Shown: piece by piece, positions 26,298-34,116 of the stretch | Layout: every line of letters begins with the position of its first letter | Numbering within the stretch: the first letter of the stretch is position 1 | NCBI GenBank assembly: GCA_002712305.1 | Contig: PATE01000039.1 | Location: 8,518-64,266, forward strand | Length of the DNA stretch: 55,749 nucleotides | Origin: Gemmatimonadota bacterium | GTDB taxonomy: Bacteria; Latescibacterota; UBA2968; UBA8231 | Direction: 5' to 3' | The notes under the pieces: generated by a model | The model's input: only the letters and a program-made list of their open reading frames with translations | Databases searched by the model: none | What the model was told of the DNA's origin: nothing | Program-made: the position numbers and the translations under genes

Positions 26298-26837
26298 ATG
26301 CCACCTCAACTGCCCCAAAACCCGCCATGGCGCGCTCGAAGCGCGGGCCCGCAGCATCGCTACATCTGCGCAGAAGATCTGTGGCGGCCCGTCCGTGAAC
26401 CGGCTGGCCTAGACATCGTGGAACCGGGACCAACCATGGGTCCGCTGTACGATCTGCCCTTCGAGCACGGTCTGCGTGACCAAGGCAACGCGGAACGGCC
26501 TGACATGATCGCCGTCGTCGGCAGAAAGGACGGTCAGATTGTCAGCCTCGCTGCAGCCTCCGCCGATCACGACCGACTGTGGCAGATCGGTGTCGGCGTC
26601 CTTCCCGGGTATCAGCGCGACGAAATCGGCGCCGCCTTCGTTAGCACTTGTTCTCGGGCGATACTTGATGCAGGCCGAGTCCCCTACTACTCGACCGACC
26701 TTTCGAACCTTCGGTCTCAGTCGGTCGCGATCCGCTGCGGCTTCGTCCCTGCCTGGACCAAGGCGTACGTGTATGTGCCACGGTCCGAGCGGGTAGCGGG
26801 TGACTACCTGGGATTGAAGCGCAGTCGCTCGACTTGA
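26298..26837 (+). CDS. GNAT acetyltransferase, probably N-terminally truncated
   Basis: A 179-residue ORF whose region about 45-165 looks like a GNAT domain (MIAVVGRKDGQIVSLAAAS, WQIGVGVLPGYQ, VPYYSTDLSNLRSQSVAIRCGFVPAW). In related proteins this part is preceded by a longer N-terminal domain; here the first 40 residues are Pro/Arg-rich and lack that similarity. The acetyl-CoA loop, usually Q/R-x-x-G-x-G/A, reads QRDEIGA, so the first Gly is lost. These points suggest a decaying or truncated gene. No clear RBS. It sits just after the ABC exporter and before another broken gene. Confidence 0.55.
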   Translation: MPPQLPQNPPWRARSAGPQHRYICAEDLWRPVREPAGLDIVEPGPTMGPLYDLPFEHGLRDQGNAERPDMIAVVGRKDGQIVSLAAASADHDRLWQIGVGVLPGYQRDEIGAAFVSTCSRAILDAGRVPYYSTDLSNLRSQSVAIRCGFVPAWTKAYVYVPRSERVAGDYLGLKRSRST

Positions 26838-26954
26838 AACCGTCGACTTGGGGCGCTGCTCCGAATCCGGACAGCTCCTCACCCCGTCCAACTATGGCTC
26901 GGGCACCGGCTGTCCCTTACCATTTTCACGTCCAACTACAATTCACCTCCGGCC

Positions 26955-27299
26955 ACCTTCAAAGAGGTGTTCAATCATCACCTGGCCTGTTTTGGCGAAG
27001 GCGATCTCGATGGCATCGTCTCTGACTATACCTAGGACTCCATCATCTTCACGCCGAATGGCAACATGAAGGGCCTCGACCAGATCCGCGGACTCTTCAC
27101 CGCCTTCCTCGAGGAATTCGGCAAGGAGGGTGTCACCTTTGAGATGACCTGTACGTCCGTGGAGGGTGAGTATGCCTTCATGACGTGGACGGCAGAGACG
27201 CCCGACAATTCGTGTGAGATGGGTACCGACACCTTCGTCGTTCAAGACGGCAAGATCGTGGGTCAGTCGTATGCCGGGAAGGTGACGCCAAAAGGCTGA
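26955..27299 (+). pseudogene. SnoaL/NTF2-like protein with in-frame TAG
   Basis: Continuous coding similarity to SnoaL-like NTF2 proteins runs through an in-frame amber codon at 27033-27035: ATFKEVFNHHLACFGEGDLD and IVSDYT before it, DSIIFTPNGNMKGLDQIRG and AFMTWTAETPDN after it. The stop stands where family members have Glu (SDYTEDS). No ATG, GTG or TTG start is visible at the expected N-terminus either. A truncated product from the ATG at 27066 would lack the first helices of the fold and is unlikely to be stable. Probably a pseudogene; a base-call error is the alternative. Confidence 0.7.
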
Positions 27300-27315
27300 G
27301 CGGTCAGCTTCTGAT

Positions 27316-28587
27316 TCAACGGACACGCACCCCCGCCTGAAACACGGCAACCACACGGCTAACGGCTCCGATGTCACGCGTAGGATCTCCGTCGAAGGCG
27401 ACCAGATCGGCCACCTTGCCCACCTCGATCGTTCCCAGATCGTCGGCAAGGCCGATCGCCTCGGCAGAGATCCGCGTCGCCGATTCCAGCGCCTCGCCGG
27501 GAGTGAATCCCACCTCGACGAGCAGCTCGAGATCGTAGTCGAGGTGTCCGAAAGCCAGATCGTTGACACCTGAGTCCGTGCCGGGCACGATCCGCTCCTT
27601 CATACAGTAGTCGAGCATCCGACGCATGACGTCGAGACGTTTCTCGGCACGTTTCTCGAGGGACTGCAGCGTCGCCAGGTCATCGACCTGCGCCAGGCCC
27701 TGCTCACGCTGTCGTCGCAGTTGAGTCACCTGCGGCCAACGACACCAGGCCTGCAGGGTGGGACTGATCCAGATGCCGCACTCAGCCATCATCTGAGCCA
27801 GCTCGGGGTCGAACTTCAGTTCGCCGTCCGGTTCCAGGAATTCTGCGTGCTCCATCAGATCGATGCCCGCCTTCACAGCATTGACCATCGATTCGCTCGC
27901 CCGGCAATGGGCGGCCGTCACCCGATGTAAATGATGCGCCTCGTGGACGGCAGCATGAAGTTCTGCCTCTGAGTACGACGCACGGCCGGGAATCGTCCCT
28001 TCCGTACCCCCGCCGCTGGCCATGATCTTGATGTAGTCAGCACCTTCATGCACGAGGCGCCGAACGCTGCGGCGAATCTCGTCCTCGCCGTCGGCGACCT
28101 CATTGCACATGTGAAAGTGGCCACCGGTACATGTGATGGGACGACCCGAGACTTGCATGCGGGGGCCGGGGATATAGCCACGATTCAGACCGTCCTTCAG
28201 TGTGAATCCGACTCGATTCCGCGCACCGTGCTCACGGATCGTCGTGATTCCCGCCTGCAGATGGCGGTGCAAATTCAGCGCCCCCGTAAGGACCATCATC
28301 TCGTCCGTCTCCGAGAACATCTCCGAATAGAGACGACCGTCTCCCGCGAGACTCAAATGGGTATGACCGTCGATGAGACCCGGAGCCAGACAGGCGTCGC
28401 CCAGGTCGATGGTCTGTGTGTCGGGCGATGCCTTGGCGGTGATGGCCGCCGTCGTATCGACGGCGGTGATCCGCCCCTCGTCGATCAGCACGGCAGCGTC
28501 AGAGCGCGGGGCAGAACCACATCCATCGGCCAGAAGACCGGCGCGAACGATACACTGCGAAGCGGCGGCATCCAGCGAGATCGACAT
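27316..28587 (-). CDS. Metal-dependent amidohydrolase (imidazolonepropionase/prolidase-like)
   Basis: A 423-residue amidohydrolase. The ATG at 28587 has GAAGGAG six bases upstream. Metal ligands are visible: DGHTHL (HxH, about residue 69), the Lys of ADYIKIMASGG, VTAAHCRA (His), LMEHAEF (His) and GTDSG (Asp). The N-terminal and C-terminal strands (LADGCGS ... ILIDEG; VGKVADLVAFDGDP) form the beta-sandwich. This composition matches the Xaa-Pro dipeptidase-like and imidazolonepropionase-like subgroup. It starts 11 bp after the stop of the ankyrin gene; both probably share a transcript. Confidence 0.9.
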   Translation of the reverse strand: MSISLDAAASQCIVRAGLLADGCGSAPRSDAAVLIDEGRITAVDTTAAITAKASPDTQTIDLGDACLAPGLIDGHTHLSLAGDGRLYSEMFSETDEMMVLTGALNLHRHLQAGITTIREHGARNRVGFTLKDGLNRGYIPGPRMQVSGRPITCTGGHFHMCNEVADGEDEIRRSVRRLVHEGADYIKIMASGGGTEGTIPGRASYSEAELHAAVHEAHHLHRVTAAHCRASESMVNAVKAGIDLMEHAEFLEPDGELKFDPELAQMMAECGIWISPTLQAWCRWPQVTQLRRQREQGLAQVDDLATLQSLEKRAEKRLDVMRRMLDYCMKERIVPGTDSGVNDLAFGHLDYDLELLVEVGFTPGEALESATRISAEAIGLADDLGTIEVGKVADLVAFDGDPTRDIGAVSRVVAVFQAGVRVR

Positions 28588-28598
28588 GGTCGTCTCCT

Positions 28599-29078
28599 TC
28601 AATTACCGAGGATGGGTTGACCATAGCCGGACGGGTCGTGTGACGCCCCGCCTGTTGACCACAGTCTGTGGTGGTGCACAGCCAGTGAATCGGCTTCGAT
28701 GTGTCGTCGCACCAGATCCGCCCAACCCTGACGCGCCGCGAGATTGATGGTCACGCCCAGGCCATTGGTACCGTCCGCCTTGTCCGGAATCTGCTGCAGA
28801 TGGTAGTCCACCACATCCTTGTGCTTGTTCCACGCGGCGATGATCACCGCCGGATAGGAGTTGTGGGGATGGGAATAGACCACAGCACCACGGTCTACCA
28901 GCAACTTCGTCACCTCGAGCTGACCATTCTTCGCCGCACAGTGAAGGACGGAAAATTCGTCCCAGGCATCCGTATTAGGATTGGGCACGTGTATGAGCCA
29001 CGGGGCTTGGTCCAGTTGCTGTGAGACGGCTTCCACATTGCCATCTGCAATGGCGGCGAACAGTTGAGTCACATCCAT
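28599..29078 (-). CDS. Ankyrin-repeat protein, C-terminus possibly lost
   Basis: A 159-residue protein with two or three ankyrin repeats (DEFSVLHCAAKNGQLEVTKL, NLAARQGWADLVRRHIEAD). The ATG at 29078 has GGAG six bases upstream. After the last repeat helix the sequence turns into a Gly/Ser/His tail (HRLWSTGGASHDPSGYG) that does not continue the repeat; relatives usually have further repeats here, so a deletion or frameshift may have shortened it. Role: protein binding, partner unknown. It is the first gene of a pair with the amidohydrolase. Confidence 0.65.
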   Translation of the reverse strand: MDVTQLFAAIADGNVEAVSQQLDQAPWLIHVPNPNTDAWDEFSVLHCAAKNGQLEVTKLLVDRGAVVYSHPHNSYPAVIIAAWNKHKDVVDYHLQQIPDKADGTNGLGVTINLAARQGWADLVRRHIEADSLAVHHHRLWSTGGASHDPSGYGQPILGN

Positions 29079-29105
29079 GGAAGTCTCCAAGTTTTTACAA
29101 CTCGG

Positions 29106-30152
29106 TTATTCGATAGAATCGAGAATCGGTGCCAGCACCTGCTGTTGTAGACGCCAGGCGTCGGTCATGGTCTCGTAGGGTTGAGTCTGACCGTCAAAAT
29201 TGACGGGGTTCATCGCAATGGTCAGACGCTGAGAAGGAAAACAGATCGCGTAGTTTCCTCCGGCACCCCACGAAGTAAACGCCTCGGTGGGCAGGTCGGG
29301 CCAAAGTTGGCTGAATTCGTTGGCCCAGAAGCCGTGACCATAACGCCACATCAGTTCGTCGCAGTGCTCGCGGATGAACCGATTCACACACACCGATTGC
29401 TGCAGCCAGTCCTTCGGCACGACCTGCTCTGTGCCCCACCGCCCGCCATTGCACCAGAGCCATCCCATTCGCGCATGATCTCGCAGCGTCGTGGCGATGC
29501 TGGTCCCCCATCCAAAGACTTCCACCCGTGCATCAGGCGCCGTGCGTTGCGATCCGGCACTGTACGACCAGGTGGCGCCGATCCGGTCGGCGATCTTCTC
29601 TTTGAATAGCCCACCGATTTTCGCCGAGCCCTCAGGATCTTCGACATCGTATCGGCCGTAGGCCCGTTCGATACAGTGCGTCAGCAGGCACATTCCCGTC
29701 GTCTGATAGTTGAAGACCTTACCTGGCTCTTCGCCGGGTTTGAGATACCCCGACACATTGCAGATCAGATGGCGTAAGGTGGCGCCTTGGTTTGTGTCGA
29801 AGGCATACCGGCCCTCCTTGGGACCACGCCCCGGGGGCACATCCATCATCTCTGGAAAGTGTTCTACCGCCCCCTCGTCGGCGCCGCCGATTCGGCCTTC
29901 GGCAACAGCGATCCCCAGCATGTTCGACAAGACGGATTTCATCGCCGAAGCGATATGGATGGGGTCATCCGCCGCCAGATCCCGGAGCCACTCCACCACC
30001 AGATAACCATCGCGAACGATGGCCACACGATAGGGTTTGTCGGGCACGAGGGTGTCGAGCCGTTGCCGGGCAACGACCAGCTTGGCCGGGTTCATACCGA
30101 CCTGCTCGGGAGCGGCCATCTCCCACGCGTGTGCTGGAAAGGTGATGTTCAT
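29106..30152 (-). CDS. Serine hydrolase, beta-lactamase (class C-like) family
   Basis: A 348-residue cytoplasmic member of the beta-lactamase/DD-peptidase fold. The SxxK nucleophile is IASAMKSVLSN (about residue 68-71), the Tyr motif is FNYQTTG (YxN replaced by YQT), and the third-motif region is SWGAGGNYAICF. No signal peptide, so an esterase or amidase role is more likely than cell-wall or antibiotic activity. It is transcribed toward the ankyrin gene with a 27-bp gap. A second member of the family is at 47456-48541. Confidence 0.85.
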   Translation of the reverse strand: MNITFPAHAWEMAAPEQVGMNPAKLVVARQRLDTLVPDKPYRVAIVRDGYLVVEWLRDLAADDPIHIASAMKSVLSNMLGIAVAEGRIGGADEGAVEHFPEMMDVPPGRGPKEGRYAFDTNQGATLRHLICNVSGYLKPGEEPGKVFNYQTTGMCLLTHCIERAYGRYDVEDPEGSAKIGGLFKEKIADRIGATWSYSAGSQRTAPDARVEVFGWGTSIATTLRDHARMGWLWCNGGRWGTEQVVPKDWLQQSVCVNRFIREHCDELMWRYGHGFWANEFSQLWPDLPTEAFTSWGAGGNYAICFPSQRLTIAMNPVNFDGQTQPYETMTDAWRLQQQVLAPILDSIE

Positions 30153-30320
30153 GCAGCAGAGATACGACGCCAGCGTGGACCCATCAACTGCATCTGCGGG
30201 CTGCGGCTTGCGCCGCCGCCAGAACGTTGACTGTTTCTTGGGGCGCTGCCTGCATCAAGGCGCGACTCGACAATAGACACTGGACCGTTTTCACCACGAC
30301 CGTATCCAGGATCCATTGAG

Positions 30321-30689
30321 ATGAAGATCAAGGCACTGGCATCGCAATTGCGCACAACCGACCTGCCCCGGGCCATCGCCTTCTACACCGAAACCCTCGG
30401 GTTCGATCTCGCCTTTACCTTTGGCGACTTCTATGCCGGCATTGGCGTGGGCGACCATCTGGTTCACCTCAAGCTCGTGGATGATGTAGACCCGAGCATC
30501 GACTTCGTCCGGGGAGAGCATCTCCATCTCCACATCACGGTTGAGGGAATCGACGCGACCTTCGAGAGACTAGCAGCAGATGTGAAGGTGGTAGAGCCCG
30601 TCACTGATCGGGAATGGGGGATGCGGGAATTCATCATCGAAGATCCCGATGGCCATACGATTCATTTTGCCCAGAACGCCAGTTCGTGA
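30321..30689 (+). CDS. VOC (glyoxalase/bleomycin-resistance-like) protein
   Basis: A 122-residue vicinal-oxygen-chelate protein. Paired beta-alpha-beta-beta-beta units are visible (RTTDLPRAIAFYTETLGFDL; EHLHLHITVEGIDATFERL) with the common end EDPDGHTIHFAQ. Metal-type residues His (HLHLHI) and Glu are present. Such proteins are metal-dependent isomerases, lyases or drug-binding proteins; substrate unknown. It is 23 bp upstream of the antiporter, likely same transcript. Confidence 0.88.
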   Translation: MKIKALASQLRTTDLPRAIAFYTETLGFDLAFTFGDFYAGIGVGDHLVHLKLVDDVDPSIDFVRGEHLHLHITVEGIDATFERLAADVKVVEPVTDREWGMREFIIEDPDGHTIHFAQNASS

Positions 30690-30712
30690 ACCGCCCTCGG
30701 ATTTGACGATCA

Positions 30713-33280
30713 ATGCATGATATCGCCATAGATCTGCTGATCCTGCTCGGTGGCATTTGGCTCGTCGCCATCACCTTGCGTCCCCTCGGCCTCCCTACGG
30801 TGATGGGTGAACTCATCGTGGGCGTCGTTGTGGGCCCCGCTGTTCTGGGGCTGATCCAACCCAATGACGCCATTCAGCTGCTGGCGGAGATCGGCATCTT
30901 CTTCTTGATGTTCCACGCCGGTGTCGAGACCCAGCCCAACGAATTCTGGGATGCCTTGAAGCGATCCATGGGGGTCGCCATCGTCGGGGCCATCGTTCCC
31001 TTCAGTGTGAGTTTCGGCCTTGCTCTGATGATGGGCCTTGATATTGTGGGCGCCACCTTCGTCGGCCTGACGATGACGGCGACAGCCGTCGTGATCACCC
31101 TCAAGAGCCTGAAGGATCTTGATCTGGCCAATACGCGTGTGGCTCGGATCTTCATCGCCAGTTGTGTCATCGATAACTTGCTCACGCTCGTTTTCTTCGG
31201 TCTTCTCGTCGGTGTCCTCACAGGCGGCGAATTCGAACCCATCAACATTGCCATCACCCTCGGCAAGGTCGTCGGTTTCTTTGCCGTCTCCATGCTGTTG
31301 GCTCTGTTCGTGTATCCGCGTCTCAGCCTCCCCTTTCGCTCCGAGGGTGGCAAGGGATTCACCTTCGTCTTGTGCACCGCCTTTGCTGCCGGTCTCTTCG
31401 CCGAGGCCATTGGCCTTCACATGATTCTCGGCGCCTATCTGGCGGGCCTGTTTTTCGAGGAGAAGGTGGCCCATCCGAACCTGGTGAAGATTGTCACCGA
31501 CCGCGCCTACGGCATCGCCTATTCGTTTCTGGGTCCCATCTTCTTCATCTCTCTCGGATTCTCGATCACCTTCGATATCACGGCGACGCAGGTCGGTCTC
31601 GTCGTGCTGCTGACGACGTTCGTCATCGTCGGTCAGATCGCCAGTGCGGGCAGCATGGCCCTGCGTATGGGATTGCCCAAATGGGAAGCCTTGACCGTTG
31701 GTGTGGGAATGTGTGGCCGGGCAGAGATGGCCTTCATCCTTGCTTCGTTGGCTCTGAGCCAGGGCGCCTTCGATGAGACCGTTTTCACGATGCTGATCAT
31801 GACCACGTTCCTGCTCAATCTGTTTACGCCGTTGGCCTTGAAGGGCTGCGCGATCCTGCTGCAGGGCCGTGCTGCACGACAGGAGGGCGCAACACGAGGC
31901 GTGGTGCAGATCGACAAGTTCAGTGGCCCCATCGTGGAGGAGCGTTTCGAGGGTCAGCTTCCGCGTCACCTGCCCGATGTGGAGGGAGGCGTCGTCATCT
32001 ATGGCTACGGCCCTGAGGTGGACTACCTCATGAGAGAGTTGGAGGACCACGAGCTGCCGTGGGTCGTGATCGAAGAGGATGAAGCCGTCGCTCGCCGGCT
32101 GCATGCACACGGCCAGCACGTTGTGCACGCGGCATTGGCCGATGAGGATCTCGATCTACGCCAACTGAATGGGGCGCGTGCCCTCGTCGCCAATGGGCCC
32201 GATGATGGCAACGCCCTGTTCGCTCTGGGTGCGCGTGAACAGGGATTCGCCGGACCCATCGTGGCTATGGTTGCCCAGCCCTCGCGATGCGAACCGATGA
32301 TGCTTGCCGGTGCGACGGCTGCCTTTACACCAAATCACGTCTTGGCGGCGGTGATCGCCGTTCGCGCCAGTGCCCGTATCGGTCCTCGAGTGGCTGGCAT
32401 TCAACCCCTGCACCAACTGCTGGAAGTCGCCGAGATTCGCGTCCATGAAGGCAGTCCGCTGGCCCATAGCTCTCTGGCCAAAACGAAGTTGCGGACGGTG
32501 ACGGGCGCTCACATTGTCGGACAGTGGCGCGACGATGCCCTGCGCTCTCCTCCTGGCCCTCAAGATGAGTTGGAGCCCGGGATGCTGCTGGTCGCCGCCG
32601 GTTCGCCGGAGAGTATTCGTCGACTCAATGACATCGTACGCCCCATTACGCAGCAGGGGCCGCTCGTACTGGTGGGCTCTGGCGATGTGGCCAACAAGCT
32701 GGCCGAGATCTTCGGCGCTGCCGAGGAGGAGACCTGCATCATCGGGCCCGAGGAAGATCCACATGTCGACATCGTCGCCGATGTACTCGATCCGGCGGCT
32801 CTCGATTCGACGCCCGCCAAGACGGCGAGAGCGGTGATCCTCGCTTTCGAGTCGGATAGCACAACATTGTTGGCCACGACGGTCATGCGCGCCTACGCAC
32901 CCGATATACCGATCATCGCCAGTGTGTCTCTGGTTGAGAATGTGAGTCGCATTCAGCAAGCGGGAGCCGATTTCGCCATGTCCGTCAGTCAGGTAGCTGG
33001 TCAGATTCTAGCTCACCACGTGTTGGGAGAGACCGTATCCCATCAGCCGCGGATCAAACTGCTCAAGATCCCACCCGGAGGTCTGGAGGGCAGCAGCCCC
33101 GTCGAGGCCCAGATCCGCGAACGTACGGGTTGCTCCGTCGTGGCTGTTGAGCGGGCGGGTGAGATCGTGATGGATATTGCACCGACCTTCACACTCTCCA
33201 ATGAGGACGCCATGTATCTGTGCGGCACGGCAGATGCCTTCAACCGCCTGTTTGACCAGTATCCGGGACTGAGAAATTGA
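30713..33280 (+). CDS. CPA2 cation:proton antiporter with two RCK/TrkA-like units
   Basis: An 855-residue protein. The N-terminal 400 residues form a Kef/CPA2 membrane domain with about 12 helices (IGIFFLMFHAGVETQP, TMTATAVVITLKSL, GLHMILGAYLAGLFF). Next come two regulatory units: TrkA-N-like at about 425-540 (VVIYGYGPEVDYL, lacking the third Gly of GxGxxG), TrkA-C-like at about 575-640, TrkA-N-like at about 650-760 (LVLVGSGDVANKL) and a final TrkA-C-like part. Two RCK units in one chain is uncommon for bacterial KefB/KefC, which carry one. Probably a K+(Na+)/H+ antiporter gated by nucleotides. The TGA overlaps the TTG of the PHP gene. Confidence 0.9.
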   Translation: MHDIAIDLLILLGGIWLVAITLRPLGLPTVMGELIVGVVVGPAVLGLIQPNDAIQLLAEIGIFFLMFHAGVETQPNEFWDALKRSMGVAIVGAIVPFSVSFGLALMMGLDIVGATFVGLTMTATAVVITLKSLKDLDLANTRVARIFIASCVIDNLLTLVFFGLLVGVLTGGEFEPINIAITLGKVVGFFAVSMLLALFVYPRLSLPFRSEGGKGFTFVLCTAFAAGLFAEAIGLHMILGAYLAGLFFEEKVAHPNLVKIVTDRAYGIAYSFLGPIFFISLGFSITFDITATQVGLVVLLTTFVIVGQIASAGSMALRMGLPKWEALTVGVGMCGRAEMAFILASLALSQGAFDETVFTMLIMTTFLLNLFTPLALKGCAILLQGRAARQEGATRGVVQIDKFSGPIVEERFEGQLPRHLPDVEGGVVIYGYGPEVDYLMRELEDHELPWVVIEEDEAVARRLHAHGQHVVHAALADEDLDLRQLNGARALVANGPDDGNALFALGAREQGFAGPIVAMVAQPSRCEPMMLAGATAAFTPNHVLAAVIAVRASARIGPRVAGIQPLHQLLEVAEIRVHEGSPLAHSSLAKTKLRTVTGAHIVGQWRDDALRSPPGPQDELEPGMLLVAAGSPESIRRLNDIVRPITQQGPLVLVGSGDVANKLAEIFGAAEEETCIIGPEEDPHVDIVADVLDPAALDSTPAKTARAVILAFESDSTTLLATTVMRAYAPDIPIIASVSLVENVSRIQQAGADFAMSVSQVAGQILAHHVLGETVSHQPRIKLLKIPPGGLEGSSPVEAQIRERTGCSVVAVERAGEIVMDIAPTFTLSNEDAMYLCGTADAFNRLFDQYPGLRN

Positions 33281-34116
33281 GCCTGACATCAGAGCCGATG
33301 CTCTACGAGATGCACATGCATACGCCCATGTGTCATCATGCCAGCGGTGAACCCGAAGACTATGCGCAGATCGCCCAACAGCGAGGCCTGAAGGGGATCG
33401 TCGTCACCTGTCACAATCCGACCAATGACGGATGGTCCCCGACAGTGCGCATGAGTGTCGATGAGTTTGGCGAGTATGTAGAGATCGTGGAGCAAGCACG
33501 CCGGACCTATGAGGGCAAGGTGGACGTACGCCTGGGTCTGGAGAGTGACTATGTGCCCGGCATGGAACCCTGGCTGGAGGAGTTACATGGCATGGCTCCC
33601 CTACACCACGTGCTGGGATCGGTGCACCCTCACTTGCCTCAGTACAAAGAGCGTTACCACCATGGAGACATCGAGGCCTTTCAACGCACCTACTTCGAAC
33701 ACCTGGCGCTGGCCGCAGAAAGTGGACTGTTCGACACCATCGGCCACCCCGACCTGATAAAGAACATCGAGCCGGAAGCGTATGATTTATCTCGTCTGAT
33801 GGGCACGATCTGCGAAACCCTCGACCGCATCGCCGCGACGGGGACAGCGATGGAACTGAATACGTCAGGTTTGAACAAGGTGGTCCCCGAGATGAACCCC
33901 GGTCCCGAGATGCTGCGCCAGATGCGCGAGCGTGAGATCCCTGTGGTCATCGGCGCCGACGCACACCAACCAGAACGGGTGGCCGGCGACTTTGATCAGG
34001 GCCTGGAGCGACTGCGTGAAGCGGGGTACTCGATGGTGAGCAATTTTCTCGACCGACAGCGCATCGACCTGCCCATCGATGCAGCCCAAGCCTCACTCGA
34101 GAGCCAGCAGGTCTAA
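33277..34116 (+). CDS. PHP-domain phosphoesterase (histidinol-phosphatase-like)
   Basis: A 279-residue PHP protein. Metal-binding signatures: YEMHMHTPMCHHA (HxH), DVRLGLESDYV (Glu), HHVLGSVHPHLP (His), FDTIGHPDLI (His) and VIGADAHQPER (Asp-His). These match HisK-type histidinol phosphatases and other PHP phosphatases. Start: the TTG at 33277 overlaps the antiporter stop (TTGA); an ATG at 33298 is the alternative and also keeps all motifs. Not near other his genes, so the real substrate may be another phosphate ester. It converges on the GH2-like gene, stops overlapping. Confidence 0.87.
   Translation: MSLTSEPMLYEMHMHTPMCHHASGEPEDYAQIAQQRGLKGIVVTCHNPTNDGWSPTVRMSVDEFGEYVEIVEQARRTYEGKVDVRLGLESDYVPGMEPWLEELHGMAPLHHVLGSVHPHLPQYKERYHHGDIEAFQRTYFEHLALAAESGLFDTIGHPDLIKNIEPEAYDLSRLMGTICETLDRIAATGTAMELNTSGLNKVVPEMNPGPEMLRQMREREIPVVIGADAHQPERVAGDFDQGLERLREAGYSMVSNFLDRQRIDLPIDAAQASLESQQV

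Noticed and set aside
24754-26433. 559-codon minus-strand frame opposite the second ABC subunit
   Set aside because: Rich in His, Arg, Gly and Asp with no domain; it mirrors the real ABC gene.
30710-32128. 472-codon minus-strand frame opposite the antiporter
   Set aside because: His, Gln, Glu and Asp-rich antisense shadow without motifs.
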